A DNA stretch of 64,000 nt from Deltaproteobacteria bacterium. Its GTDB lineage: Bacteria; Desulfobacterota; Desulfobaccia; Desulfobaccales; 0-14-0-80-60-11. Below are positions 44,314 to 53,702 of this stretch, in pieces. The number at the start of each line of letters is the position of its first letter. The stretch's first letter is position 1. A program made the translations under genes and the position numbers. Where the stretch lies: assembly GCA_030018495.1 (NCBI GenBank), contig JASEFS010000008.1, positions 1 to 64,000 on the forward strand, read 5' to 3'. The notes below the pieces were generated by a model that ran no database searches, was not told where the DNA came from, and saw nothing but the letters and a program-made list of their open reading frames with translations.

Positions 44314-45444
44314 TTAAAGTTCCCGGCGGTAAAGGCGAAACCGCCGGGCCAGGGTCGCACCCCCGTCCAGAAACCACTGATTGATCATATCATTATCTTC
44401 CAGGGTCCAACCCAGTTCGATGTAGTTGCCGCCCGCAAACTTCCGGGAGTTATAAAATAGGTCATACAGATATTCGAATGCCACCAGGGGCAGGCCCAGT
44501 TGCTGGTATTTTTTCCGGATGCCGAAGATGAGGCCCCTGAAGCCCTTGGGGCGCCGCCGGTGCCGCAGGGCCTTGACATAGCCCAGAAGTCCCAGCCTGC
44601 CGTTCAACTGCTTCAGGAGAGGGTTTATATCCGGGATCAATATTCCCGCGCCCACCGCCTCGGTTTCATTCTCCATGACAAAGACGAATTCCGGCTCCAG
44701 CAGCCGGGCCAACTGCCTTCCCATTTCCTGAAGCTCGGCTCCGGTCATGGGCACAAACCCCCAGTTGTCGAACCAAGCTTCATGGTAAATTTCCGTGATG
44801 AGATTCAATTCCCGCTGAAAATCCTTTATCCTGCCGGCGCGGATGCTGATGTTGCTTTTTTCCCTGGTGCGCCGGGATATGTCATGGAGCCACTGGGGCG
44901 AGTCCCAACTGCGCTCCACCCTGAAGGCCAGCAGGTCTTTCTCTTTGCCAAATCCCGCGGATTCCACCAAATCGGCGTAATAGGCGGGATTATAGGTCAG
45001 CATGAAGACCGGAGGCCGGTCGAAGCCCTCAATGAGGAGGCCCACTTCATAATTGGTGGAGGGGTTGAGCGGGCCTCTGAGAAAGCTCATGCCTTCAGCG
45101 CGGCCCCATTGGGCCACCCCGTCAAAAAGAAGCGCAGCCGCCTCGGGGTCAGGCCGGCACTCGAAGAACCCCCATGCCGCCATATGTTCGTCATGGAAGC
45201 GGTTGTAGTTGGTATCGATAATGCCGACGATCCGGCCCACCGTTTCCCGGCCCCGCCGGGCCAGGAACAGGACGCGCCGGGAAAATTGCCAAAAGGGGTG
45301 CCGGGATGGATCTAAAAGCCGCGCCAGCTCTTTTTTTAAAGGTGGGACCCACAGAGGGTCGCCGCGATAAATTTCCCAGGGGAGATCCAGAAAACTCTGC
45401 ATCTCAGAGGGGCTTTCCACTTTAACCAGGGCAAGGCCAGTCAC
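44314..45444 (-). CDS. GNAT-like acyltransferase (YghO-type)
   Basis: A 376-residue protein with a degenerate GNAT fold. It carries GPLNPSTNYEVGLLIEGFD, PPVFMLTYNPAYYADLVE and RAGRIKDFQREL, a pattern I know from the uncharacterised YghO-like family. Bacterial ceramide synthase (bCerS) belongs to a similar GNAT branch, but that is only a hint. It starts with GTG and ends 8 bp before the synthase ATG at 44306, so it is the first gene of the operon. It may transfer the fatty product of the synthase to an amine. Confidence 0.75.
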   Translation of the reverse strand: MTGLALVKVESPSEMQSFLDLPWEIYRGDPLWVPPLKKELARLLDPSRHPFWQFSRRVLFLARRGRETVGRIVGIIDTNYNRFHDEHMAAWGFFECRPDPEAAALLFDGVAQWGRAEGMSFLRGPLNPSTNYEVGLLIEGFDRPPVFMLTYNPAYYADLVESAGFGKEKDLLAFRVERSWDSPQWLHDISRRTREKSNISIRAGRIKDFQRELNLITEIYHEAWFDNWGFVPMTGAELQEMGRQLARLLEPEFVFVMENETEAVGAGILIPDINPLLKQLNGRLGLLGYVKALRHRRRPKGFRGLIFGIRKKYQQLGLPLVAFEYLYDLFYNSRKFAGGNYIELGWTLEDNDMINQWFLDGGATLARRFRLYRREL

Positions 45445-45745
45445 GTTGCTTGATGGTAGTCGCTGAAGCTGATGCGGCCGAACGAATGATGCATTACCGA
45501 TGTAAAAGCTGGCAGATTAGCGCCGGTATTCCGGTTTTTATTATCAAGTTTTTTGCTGAAAAGAACAAGTCCGGCACTAAGGGCGCGGCAAATACGTCCG
45601 AGCCGGAGGCTCACTTGGCTCAGCTAAAAATGTAAGCATAATTTCCGAAATAGCAAAAAGCTTGAAAGAGTTCGAGCCTGACCGAGTCGGCTTGTCAGAC
45701 CCCGTTGCCTGGTTAGCTTAATTAAAAAACGTGAGAGAAAGAAAA
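45445..45745. other. 301-bp intergenic region
   Basis: A divergent gap between the synthase operon and the stress-island SDR. No gene supported. Promoters of both units must be here, but I cannot point to clear boxes. Confidence 0.3.
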
Positions 45746-46546
45746 ATGGCTTCTCTTGAGGGACAAACAGCGCTTGTCACCGGCGGCAGTTCCGGGATCG
45801 GCGAGGCCATCGCCAAGGCGATGGCCGCAGCCGGCGCCGGGGTGGTGGTTAATTATGCCAGCAGCCAAGAAGAAGCGCGCCGGGTCGTAGAAGAAATCAC
45901 CGCCCGGGGCGGCCGGGCTATCTCCGTACAAGCCGACGTCAGCCGGGAAGAGCAGGTGCTTGCCATGTTTCAGGCGGCCCATGAGGAATTCGGCGCCCTG
46001 GACATCCTGGTGAGCAACGCCGGGGTGCAAAAAGATGCCGCATTCACCGAGATGACCTTGGACCAATGGAATTTGGTTCTCGGCATCAACCTGACCGGCG
46101 CTTTTTTATGCGCCCGGGAGGCGGTCAAGGAATTTTTGCGGCGGGGTGTCGTGCCGGAGCGCTCCCGGGCCGCGGGCAAAATTATCTTCACCAGTTCGGT
46201 GCACGAAGTGATCCCGTGGGCCGGACATGCCAATTACACCGTCTCCAAGGCGGGCCTCAGCATGCTCATGAAAACCCTGGCCCAGGAAGTGGCCCCCCAC
46301 CGCATCCGGGTCAACAGCATTGCTCCCGGAGCTATTAAGACCGATATCAACCGGAGTGAATGGCAAAGCCGGGAAGCCGCGGCTGAGGTGTTGAAGTTCA
46401 TCCCGTACGAGCGTTGGGGAGAGCCGGAGGATATCGGCAAAGTAGCAGCCTGGCTGGCATCGGACGAAGCCGACTATATCACCGGCGCCACTATTTTCGT
46501 GGACGGCGGCATGCTGCTTTATCCTGGATTCAGGACCAGAAGCTGA
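45746..46546 (+). CDS. SDR family glucose-1-dehydrogenase-like oxidoreductase
   Basis: A 266-residue classical SDR from the ATG at 45746. The GTG at 45731 would only add five residues, and AGAAAG lies before the ATG. The nucleotide motif is TGGSSGIG, NAG at about residue 90 (SNAGVQ), the catalytic Ser in TSSVHE and YTVSKAG with Tyr and Lys. The end DGGMLLYPGF is typical of glucose-1-dehydrogenase-type enzymes. The substrate is unknown. It opens a stress-related gene block. Confidence 0.88.
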   Translation: MASLEGQTALVTGGSSGIGEAIAKAMAAAGAGVVVNYASSQEEARRVVEEITARGGRAISVQADVSREEQVLAMFQAAHEEFGALDILVSNAGVQKDAAFTEMTLDQWNLVLGINLTGAFLCAREAVKEFLRRGVVPERSRAAGKIIFTSSVHEVIPWAGHANYTVSKAGLSMLMKTLAQEVAPHRIRVNSIAPGAIKTDINRSEWQSREAAAEVLKFIPYERWGEPEDIGKVAAWLASDEADYITGATIFVDGGMLLYPGFRTRS

Positions 46547-46728
46547 GTTTCGGTAACAGGAGAACTTATCCCCCGCAAGCGTTGGATGCGGAATTGGGCA
46601 ATATGGCTTCGAACCATATACGCCCGGTGAAGAGAGAATAAGAATTATCACATACAGAGAAGCGGCCAGCAGTCAGTGGCTCATGGCCGAAGGCAATCGC
46701 AACGGCTTCATGCCTGAATTTCATTTTT

Positions 46729-46755
46729 CCCTCTCCCCCGATTTGAGGGAGAGGG
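46729..46755. repeat. Perfect GC-rich palindrome
   Basis: CCCTCTCCC (46729-46737) pairs with GGGAGAGGG (46747-46755). The following CCAGGGTGAGGG extends a repeat that I recognise as a widely scattered intergenic element in GC-rich genomes. It lies between two convergent SDR genes. Confidence 0.6.
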
Positions 46756-46789
46756 CCAGGGTGAGGGGGAAAAAGCCCCAAAGGGGTAC

Positions 46790-47650
46790 TCAAGCATTCA
46801 CGGCTTCGCCCCCGTTGGGGTGCAAAATCTGGCAGCTGAAATAAGTGGCGTCTTCAGAAGCCAGGAATACATAGGCGGGAGCCACCTCGCTGGGCTGGCC
46901 GGCCCGGCCCATGGGCGTGTTGTGGCCGAAATTTTTGACGTTTTCAAAGGTTGAGGGAATCAAAGGAGTCCAGATCGGCCCCGGCGCCACGCCGTTCACC
47001 CTGATCCCCTTTTTGGCCAGATTTTTGCCCAGCGACCGGGTGAAGGCCGTAATGGCCCCCTTGGTGGAGGCATAATCAACCAGGTGATCGCTGCCCCGGT
47101 AATTGGTGACGCTGGTGCTGTTGATAATTGAGTCCCCCGGCTTCATATAATTCAAAGCCTGCTTGGTCAGGTAGAAAATGGCGAAAATATTGGTCCGAAA
47201 AGTGCTCTCCATCAGATCGAGATCCAGATTCTGAAAATCATCCACCGGATGCTGCTCCGCGGCATTATTGACCAATATATCCAGCGTGCCGAATCGCTCG
47301 ATTGTCTGCTTGATAACCGCATTGCAGAAATCGCGGTTTTGAATGTTGCCGGATAGCAGCAGGCACTGGCGACCTTCCTTTTCCACCAACTCTTTGGTCT
47401 TTTGGGCGTCCAAATCCTCCTCGGGCAGGTAAATGACGGCCACGTCCGCGCCCTCCCGGGCAAAATGGACCGCCATCGCCCTGCCGATGCCGGAGTCGCC
47501 GCCGGTTATCAACGCCACTTTGTCCAACAACTTATCGCTGCCTTTGTAACCGGGCCTGATAATCTCCGGCTGCGGCTCCATGTAAGCTTCCAAGCCCGGC
47601 GGCTCTTGCTTTTGCTCCGGAAAATCTTTGGGAAAAAATCTCTCCATCAT
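46790..47650 (-). CDS. General-stress-type SDR oxidoreductase
   Basis: A 286-residue classical SDR of the YghA/YhxC stress type. After a proline-rich N-terminus of about 40 residues it carries LITGGDSGIGRAMAV, NNAAEQHP, STSVTNYRG and YASTKGAI, with PNGGEAVNA at the end. Such proteins accumulate in general stress responses, but their substrate is often unknown. It is followed by a hemerythrin gene upstream on the same strand, 124 bp away. Confidence 0.87.
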   Translation of the reverse strand: MMERFFPKDFPEQKQEPPGLEAYMEPQPEIIRPGYKGSDKLLDKVALITGGDSGIGRAMAVHFAREGADVAVIYLPEEDLDAQKTKELVEKEGRQCLLLSGNIQNRDFCNAVIKQTIERFGTLDILVNNAAEQHPVDDFQNLDLDLMESTFRTNIFAIFYLTKQALNYMKPGDSIINSTSVTNYRGSDHLVDYASTKGAITAFTRSLGKNLAKKGIRVNGVAPGPIWTPLIPSTFENVKNFGHNTPMGRAGQPSEVAPAYVFLASEDATYFSCQILHPNGGEAVNA

Positions 47651-47774
47651 TGTTAATCATCCCGATTTTAAGGCAAACTACACCCTTTCGGCCATTGCTC
47701 GGGCCGTAAGTTTTGCCGCCCCCGAAACCGGGCATGCCAGCCGGGAGCGGCATTAGGTCGGCAAGAAGAAGCGG

Positions 47775-48209
47775 CTAACTTTTCGACTTCGCCTTGCTCT
47801 TCCTCTGCTCGATTTTGTCGGTGATCTCCTGGATCTGCTTCTTATCCAGGGCTTTTTTGGCCATCTTAAACAGCTCTTTTTCCTCTTCCTCGATATGATG
47901 CTCAACCAGTTCCTTCAGGACCATCAGCTTGGCTTTCCAGCGCTCGTCGCTGGGGGACATTTTGTCGAACTCTTTGAGCACAGTCTTGGCCACATGGTGC
48001 TCTTCGTAGGATTCGAAAACTTTTTCCCGAACCTCGGCGTTGCTTTTTTCGAGAGCGGGATAGAAGAATTTCTCCTCCACTTCCTGGTGCAGGTTCACCT
48101 CGTCCTTTAACTGCGAGAAAAGCTTTTCCCTGTCGCCGCCTTTTTCGATTTGGCTAAAAAGCTGCTTCACTTCATCATGGTCTTTTTGAAGCATTTGAAA
48201 CAAAGGCAT
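47775..48209 (-). CDS. Hemerythrin HHE-domain protein
   Basis: A 144-residue helical protein from the ATG at 48209, which follows AGGAGG. The di-iron binding pattern is H-D-E-V near residue 11, HQEVEEKFFYP (about 47), HHVAKTVLKEFD (about 73) and HHIEEEEKEL (about 109). The tail is a Lys/Ser-rich basic stretch. HHE proteins bind O2 or NO and serve in stress protection of anaerobes. It lies among other stress genes. Confidence 0.88.
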   Translation of the reverse strand: MPLFQMLQKDHDEVKQLFSQIEKGGDREKLFSQLKDEVNLHQEVEEKFFYPALEKSNAEVREKVFESYEEHHVAKTVLKEFDKMSPSDERWKAKLMVLKELVEHHIEEEEKELFKMAKKALDKKQIQEITDKIEQRKSKAKSKS

Positions 48210-48296
48210 ATTAAGTCCTCCTGTCATCGCCGGGCACTTTGATACGTCCCGGCGGTTTTTGGGTTTGGTTAATCAGCAATTTGAAAGTGATTTTTT

Positions 48297-48380
48297 TCAG
48301 GAGCAGCCGCGCAGCAGGAAGATAATGATCAGAATGGGGATGGGGATACCTAAAAGCCACAGAATAAGATATTTACTCAT
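48297..48380 (-). CDS. 27-residue membrane peptide
   Basis: The frame MSKYLILWLLGIPIPILIII continues to FLLRGCS. It is nearly all hydrophobic with a Pro-containing turn (GIPIPI). AAGGAG precedes the ATG at 48380. I recall similar GIPIPI-type small proteins near stress genes, but cannot name the family. It lies between the hemerythrin and PRC-barrel genes on the same strand. Confidence 0.7.
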   Translation of the reverse strand: MSKYLILWLLGIPIPILIIIFLLRGCS

Positions 48381-48448
48381 TGGCACTCCTTGGCCTTTAT
48401 GCCGGCCGAACCCTGAAGCGCCAGGGGTCAGCGGCAGCCGGCGTAGAT

Positions 48449-48817
48449 TTAAACTTTCTCCTCCCAGTAATGTTTGGCGCCATAGTAGTCGTACGTTTGC
48501 CGGCGCCACTGCGGATCTGAGAAATCCGGCCAGTTGTTTTTGTCGAAGCCTTGCATCTCCTGCAGCTTTTCCTTAGGCACATCCAGGATAAAGGTTTCAT
48601 CCTTATCGGGGCTGGGGGTGAGCTTGCTCCAAGGGATGGCAAAGAGCTTGTCTCCAAATCCCAAAAACCCGCCGAAGCTGAGCACGGCATAGGCAACACA
48701 CCCCTCATCGAGATCGACCATTACATCTTCGATAGTCCCGAGACTTTCTCCGGCGGAATTTTCGACATTGAAATCCATGATAGTGGAGGCTGACAATGTT
48801 TTTCTTGAGTGACGCAT
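48449..48817 (-). CDS. PRC-barrel domain protein
   Basis: A 122-residue beta-barrel protein with a good ribosome binding site (AAGGAGGACCC). The PRC core shows NVENSAGESLGTIEDVMVDLDEG, YAVLSFGGFLGFGDKLFAIPW and LTPSPDKDETFILDV. Free-standing PRC-barrel proteins are common in stress gene groups and bind partner proteins or RNA. The role is unknown. Confidence 0.87.
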   Translation of the reverse strand: MRHSRKTLSASTIMDFNVENSAGESLGTIEDVMVDLDEGCVAYAVLSFGGFLGFGDKLFAIPWSKLTPSPDKDETFILDVPKEKLQEMQGFDKNNWPDFSDPQWRRQTYDYYGAKHYWEEKV

Positions 48818-49542
48818 AGGGTCCTCCTTGATTGAGATTAATGCTTAAGTAACCAGCACTGCGCCGGATGCAAGCTCTAGTGAAAATATTTGGAGCCTTG
48901 AGGCTTCTTCGCCTCGCCAGCCGGGGTCAGGCTTGGTTTTTCGAGGCCCGCGTTGAAGGAAATAAGGCAGGAGGCCGGCAAAGCAGACTGGCGCGCCAAT
49001 AAAGGCGCGTCCCGCATGGCTTGATTTGCCGGAAAAATTAGCTGCGCTGAAAAGCTGCCTGAAACTTGACAAGGAACCTTTAGTTATTATTTTTGTTAAA
49101 AAAAGGCGATCCTCGCCAAAGGTGTGTTTGGGCCTGAAATTGGGGAAGGGTCCAATCTACGGATTTAACAACCAAACTGAAGAAATTGCCTATGGCTGAT
49201 TCCTGAACCGCCGACCAGGAACATCTGGCAGGGGTCGGCACCATTATCCTGCTCATTTAGCAACGTCAGGTCTAAATGAGCCATCCGGGCCAACTCCCCT
49301 GTTCTGCTTTTCCGGTCGGAGAAACCAACCCATTCGAACGAAAATGAATGCAGACGTTCTCAAGGGGCGCCATTTCTTTCTCCCTTTGCCTAAAAAAATC
49401 CGGGAAGGTTTCCGGTTTGGTCAAAGCAAATTCGGACTGAACGCTGAAGACGCATGCTCGGGGTGCCCGCCCGCTAGGCAGCTCTATCTCGGCAGAATGG
49501 GCTTGGCCCAGAATATATGACTGACAATTACAGGAGGAAGTT
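48818..49542. other. 725-bp intergenic region
   Basis: A divergent gap between the PRC-barrel gene and a Usp gene. Partial frames on the minus strand (48845-49072, 49272-49622) lack ribosome binding sites and family-like content. I see no RNA gene. Control sites of both stress genes are probably here. Confidence 0.3.
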
Positions 49543-50019
49543 ATGTTTAAGAAAATTTTAGTTCCTCTGGATGGCTCAGAGTTGGCGGCCAAGATTCTTC
49601 CCCACATAACCGAACTTGCCAAAACCTTTAATGCGCAGGTAACCTTACTCCATTGCTGTCACACCGAAGCTTTCGGGGTGGGGGAAGCTTCCCCTGGCGT
49701 GGTGGCGGCCGCTCCTGAGGCCGAAAAAAAGGTATGTGAAACCTTTCTTTCAAAAACCGCCAACGACTTGAAGGGGCAAGGGGTGAACGTCGACTTCGTC
49801 TGCGTCGAAGGCGTGCCGCCCCGGGAAATTATCGCCTATGCCCAGAAAAACAATATGGACCTCATTGCCATGGCCTCCCACGGCAAGGGTGAAGTGGCCT
49901 GGGTCTTAGGCAGCACTGCGGAAAAAGTAGTTTCTCATGCTACCGTACCCGTACTGATTTTTAGAGTCATGGAAGTAAAACCGCCTATGCTGAAGGAAGA
50001 ATTTTTCCTGGGAGCCTAA
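49543..50019 (+). CDS. Universal stress protein, UspA family
   Basis: A 158-residue single Usp domain with AGGAGG before the ATG. It opens FKKILVPLDGSELAAKILPHI and ends MASHGKGEVAWVLGSTAEKVVSHATVPVLIFRV. The GxGxxGS-like stretch suggests nucleotide binding. It is convergent with the P-type ATPase gene and probably responds to the same stress signals. Confidence 0.9.
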   Translation: MFKKILVPLDGSELAAKILPHITELAKTFNAQVTLLHCCHTEAFGVGEASPGVVAAAPEAEKKVCETFLSKTANDLKGQGVNVDFVCVEGVPPREIIAYAQKNNMDLIAMASHGKGEVAWVLGSTAEKVVSHATVPVLIFRVMEVKPPMLKEEFFLGA

Positions 50020-50054
50020 GCCGAAAAATTGTAAGGGGTTTAAGTTTTGAGATT

Positions 50055-50090
50055 GGGGGTCAAGAAATTTTCTTTGACCCCCGATTTATT
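50055..50090. terminator. Bidirectional terminator between usp and P-type ATPase
   Basis: GGGGGTCAA (50055-50063) and a matching TTGACCCCC (50074-50082) form a stem that is flanked by A/T-rich sequence on both sides. It sits in the 74-bp gap between two converging genes. Confidence 0.6.
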
Positions 50091-50093
50091 TTC

Positions 50094-52763
50094 TCAGCTC
50101 CCCCTTGCAGCCGTCAACCATCTCCTCGCCACCAGCTTGCGCGTCTCCTCAGCCAGCAGCAAGGCCACTGCAAAAGGCGCCAGCATGAGCCAGACGTGGG
50201 CCGCCAAAGGCGCGGTGCCGAAAATCCTCTGGCCCCAGGGGTGATAGACAATAAAGCTGCCGATAAGAATCTCCGAAGCAATGCCGAAAAGGATCAGGCG
50301 GTTGGAAAACATCCCCAGGCTAAAAACCGACTCGGAAAAGGAGCGGCAGGCGAACACGTTGGCTATCTGGGTGACAATGATGCCCGCCAGGCAGGCGGTG
50401 GTGGCCTGAAGGTACAGGGGCGCCGAGCCGGGCAGCATTTCCCCCCATTGCCAGCCGCCCAGGTGCAACACATAAAAAAAGCCGAACAGCCCGGCAGCGG
50501 CTTCGATAGGTCCCAAAAACAGGTAGGCGCGGGCCAGAATCCCAAAGTTCAGGAGCTTTTCCTCCGGCCCTCGGGGAGGCTGCTTCATAATTCGGGGAGC
50601 GGGTTTTTCCGCGCCCAGGCCCAGGGCCGGAAACAGGTCCGTCCCCAAATCCACCGCCAAGATCTGCATTATGGTGAGCGGCAAGGGAATGCTGAAGAGC
50701 ACGTAGGCGATATAAGGGACAATCTCGGGGATATTAGAGGCAAAGATGTAGCTGATAAACTTCCTGATGTTCTCGAAGACCGCCCTCCCCTCTTCAATGG
50801 CGTTGACAATGGTGGCGAAATTGTCGTCCAGGAGGACCATATCAGCCGCCTCCCGGGCCACATCGGTGCCGGTCACCCCCATGGCGATGCCGATGTCCGC
50901 CCGCTTCAAGGCCGGCGCGTCGTTCACGCCGTCACCGGTCACCGCAATTCTCTCTCCAGCTTCTTTCAGAACTGAGACAATGCGCATCTTAAGGCGCGGG
51001 GTCATGCGGGCAAAAATGATATTTTTGGTGGCCAGCCGTTGTTTCAGTTCCTCGTCTGACATCTTCACCAATTCCGGACCCTGAATCACCAGGGGCTCAC
51101 TTTCGGTCAAGCCGACCTGCCGGGCTACGGCCACCGCGGTCCGGCCGGCGTCGCCGGTAATCATGATCACCCGGATGCCCGCCTCCCGGCACCGGTGGAT
51201 GGCCTCGGCCACCTCAGGCCGCGGCGGGTCCTCCAATCCCGCCAGACCGGTGAAAATCAGGCCTTTTTCCAAATCTTCTGCGTCCTTTTCGGTTTCAGCG
51301 TGTTCTGCGGAAGAGGCGGCCAACTTCTTAAAAGCGAAGGCCATGACCCGCAAACCTTCATCCATCAGGTCCTGGTAGGCTGCCTGAATATTTTTTTGCT
51401 GCCGATCGTCCAGGGGAACGCTTTGAGAGCCCGCCGCCACCAGTTGGCAAAGCGGCAGCACGCTTTCCAGGGCGCCCTTGGTCAGCACCAGAGTCTCACC
51501 CCCCACCCTGTCCACCGTGGTCATGAGCTTCCTTTCGGGGTCAAAGGGGATTTCCTGGAGCCGTTCGCCGCGTATTCCGCCATGCTCGCGGGCTGCTCTG
51601 AGAAGCGCCACTTCGGTGGGGTCCCCCAAAAAGGCCCCCTCGACAAATTTTGCATTGTTGCACAGCCCGGCCACGGTCAGGAGCATGGTCCGGGCGTATT
51701 CCCCTTCTTCCGCCTGCGCCTCAGGCACCCAAATACGGCGGAGTTCCATGCGGTTTTCGGTGAGCGTCCCGGTCTTGTCGGAGCAGATCACCGTTACCGA
51801 GCCCAGCGTCTCCACGGAGTTGAGATTTTTGATCAGAGCCTTCCTGCTGGCCATCCGCTGGGAGCCGATAGCCAGGGATAAAGTCACGGTGGGCAGCAGG
51901 CCTTCCGGCACATTGGCGATGATTATGCCGATGGCAAAGAGAAAGTTGTGCCAGAAGCTCCGGCCGATGAAAAAACCCAAAGTGAAAAAGAGAATCCCCA
52001 AAGTAACGGCAATTGCGGCCACAATGCGGGTGACCCGGAAGATTTCTTTTTGCAGGGGGCTCAGGTCCGGCTCCACCCCGCTGGTCAAGTGGGCGATCTT
52101 GCCGAATTCCGTGGCCATGCCGGTGGCCGAAGCCACCGCCAGGCCGGAGCCGCTCACTGCCAGAGTGCCGGCAAAGACCAGGTTGGGGCTCTCCAGATAC
52201 CCGCCGGCAAAGGGGTCCGCAACGCGGGGCTTAGGTTCGGATTCGCCGGTGAGCGGCGCATTATTGACCATCAGGCGATTCGCTTCAATCAGGCGCCCGT
52301 CCGCCGGCACCTTGTCTCCCGCCTCCAGGAGAAACAGGTCGCCCGGGACCACTTCCCGGGCCGGGATTTCCCGCTGCCGCCCTTCCCGCACCACTTTGAC
52401 ATTGAAGGGCAAAAGGGCCTTAAGCGCGGCCAAAGCCCGCTCCGCCCGGTACTCCTGGATGAAGGTGAAGACCGCGTTGATGATGATGACCCCGACGATG
52501 GCCAGACCCAATGACAGCAACCCTTCTCCAGGCCGCAGGTATTCCGAGACAAAACACAGGACCGCCGCAAGCCACAGCAATACTGCCAGGAAATGGGTAA
52601 ATTGCTTTAGAAAGCGAAAATAAAGTGGAGTTTTCCTGGCTTCCGTAATCTGGTTGAGACCGTACTCTTTGAGGCGGCTCCTCGCTTCCGCCTGGGAAAG
52701 CCCGGCTTCCGAAGTCATCAGGGCCTTAAGGACCTCCTGGCGGGAGAGGGCGTGAATGTTCAT
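50094..52763 (-). CDS. Cation-transporting P-type ATPase (P2 type)
   Basis: An 889-residue pump. The ATG at 52763 overlaps the stop of the tandem-Usp gene by four bases (ATGA). It has the P-type ATPase N-terminal cation domain, about 10 membrane helices and the invariant phosphorylation site Asp329 in SDKTGTLTEN. The helix-4 motif is VPEGLLPTVTL, closer to Na+/K+-type pumps than to Ca2+ pumps (VPEGLPAV). MVTGDGVNDAP-like residues (TGDGVNDAPALKRA) complete the hinge. The transported ion is unproven. Confidence 0.9.
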   Translation of the reverse strand: MNIHALSRQEVLKALMTSEAGLSQAEARSRLKEYGLNQITEARKTPLYFRFLKQFTHFLAVLLWLAAVLCFVSEYLRPGEGLLSLGLAIVGVIIINAVFTFIQEYRAERALAALKALLPFNVKVVREGRQREIPAREVVPGDLFLLEAGDKVPADGRLIEANRLMVNNAPLTGESEPKPRVADPFAGGYLESPNLVFAGTLAVSGSGLAVASATGMATEFGKIAHLTSGVEPDLSPLQKEIFRVTRIVAAIAVTLGILFFTLGFFIGRSFWHNFLFAIGIIIANVPEGLLPTVTLSLAIGSQRMASRKALIKNLNSVETLGSVTVICSDKTGTLTENRMELRRIWVPEAQAEEGEYARTMLLTVAGLCNNAKFVEGAFLGDPTEVALLRAAREHGGIRGERLQEIPFDPERKLMTTVDRVGGETLVLTKGALESVLPLCQLVAAGSQSVPLDDRQQKNIQAAYQDLMDEGLRVMAFAFKKLAASSAEHAETEKDAEDLEKGLIFTGLAGLEDPPRPEVAEAIHRCREAGIRVIMITGDAGRTAVAVARQVGLTESEPLVIQGPELVKMSDEELKQRLATKNIIFARMTPRLKMRIVSVLKEAGERIAVTGDGVNDAPALKRADIGIAMGVTGTDVAREAADMVLLDDNFATIVNAIEEGRAVFENIRKFISYIFASNIPEIVPYIAYVLFSIPLPLTIMQILAVDLGTDLFPALGLGAEKPAPRIMKQPPRGPEEKLLNFGILARAYLFLGPIEAAAGLFGFFYVLHLGGWQWGEMLPGSAPLYLQATTACLAGIIVTQIANVFACRSFSESVFSLGMFSNRLILFGIASEILIGSFIVYHPWGQRIFGTAPLAAHVWLMLAPFAVALLLAEETRKLVARRWLTAARGS

Positions 52764-53602
52764 GGTCGTTTTAGCCGCGGCAGCAGGATGATCAAATTGC
52801 AGGGAGTTTCCCGCAGGACTTCCTCCACCGGATCGCGGCTGATCAGACTCTCCCACAGGCCTCGCTCACTGGCTCCCATGATGATCAGGTCATGGCGCTG
52901 CAGCGCGGCCTCCAGGGTGATGGCTCGGCCTGCCGGACCTAAGCCCAGGCGATGTTGCGGAGAGATACGGAACTTTTCCAAGTAATTGAGGAAGCGGTCA
53001 ATCTCGTGGGGAATATGCTTCTCCGGCGCCGGAGGCTTTCCCCGCCTCAAGTCCGCAAAAAACCTGCTGATAGGCTCGGGCGCATGAAAAAGGGTCACCG
53101 CCGCGCTGAAGGCCTCCGCCAGTTTCCCAACAAAAAAGGCTTTTTCTTCCAGGTGGGGCGGGCGTCCGCGAAAAGGCACCAGGATATTTTGAGGAAACAG
53201 CTGGCCGGGGTGCACCACCCGCACCAAGGCGACGGAACAGGGCAGATTGAGCATCAGCTTGCGGGCCACAGTCCTGGTGAAATACCTGCGGCTCACATCT
53301 TCGTGGCGGGTAGCGCTGAACGCCAGGTCGATTTCGTTTTCCCGCACCACTGCGCTGATATGCGGCAAGGCTTCCCCCCGCTTGATGATGCTTTCCACTT
53401 CCAGGTTTTTGGCCGCGGCCTCCAGAAACAGCCGTTCCAGGGCAGCTTCCGCCTGCCTGATCAAGGTGAGGTCCATGCCTTGGGCGGCCACAAAAATCAG
53501 GGTCAGCTTCGCCTGACAGGCGTGGGCCAGGCTGATGGCGTAGCGGGCCGCCAACTCCGAGTTGCTGTATTCATTCACCGCGGCCAGGATTCTGCGATAC
53601 AT
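52760..53602 (-). CDS. Tandem universal stress protein
   Basis: A 280-residue product from the ATG at 53602 (a TTG at 53635 is possible). Two Usp domains are in tandem: the first starts YRRILAAVNEYSNSELAARY, the second runs NILVPFRGRPPHLEEK to GASERGLWESLI. The ATP-binding glycines are partly changed in the second copy. Tight overlap with the P-type ATPase gene makes regulation of the pump by a nucleotide-sensing partner plausible. Confidence 0.85.
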   Translation of the reverse strand: MYRRILAAVNEYSNSELAARYAISLAHACQAKLTLIFVAAQGMDLTLIRQAEAALERLFLEAAAKNLEVESIIKRGEALPHISAVVRENEIDLAFSATRHEDVSRRYFTRTVARKLMLNLPCSVALVRVVHPGQLFPQNILVPFRGRPPHLEEKAFFVGKLAEAFSAAVTLFHAPEPISRFFADLRRGKPPAPEKHIPHEIDRFLNYLEKFRISPQHRLGLGPAGRAITLEAALQRHDLIIMGASERGLWESLISRDPVEEVLRETPCNLIILLPRLKRP

Positions 53603-53702
53603 GGCATCGGCCCTCGGTTCGGGAGGGAAGAGCAAACACTTAATTCTGCTTGCTTCAGTAATAAAAATAAGCTCTGTTAAAAATCCGGCAAGGAAAAATA
53701 AG

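Noticed and set aside
45450..45635. 61-codon plus-strand frame
   Set aside because: Weak start and no family-like content; probably chance in the divergent gap.
48229..48260. GCCGGG/CCCGGC hairpin with T run as a terminator
   Set aside because: The T run is on the plus strand, where no gene is transcribed; it does not suit the leftward genes.
49272..49622. 116-codon minus-strand frame
   Set aside because: It overlaps the start and ribosome binding site of the Usp gene and has no supporting feature.
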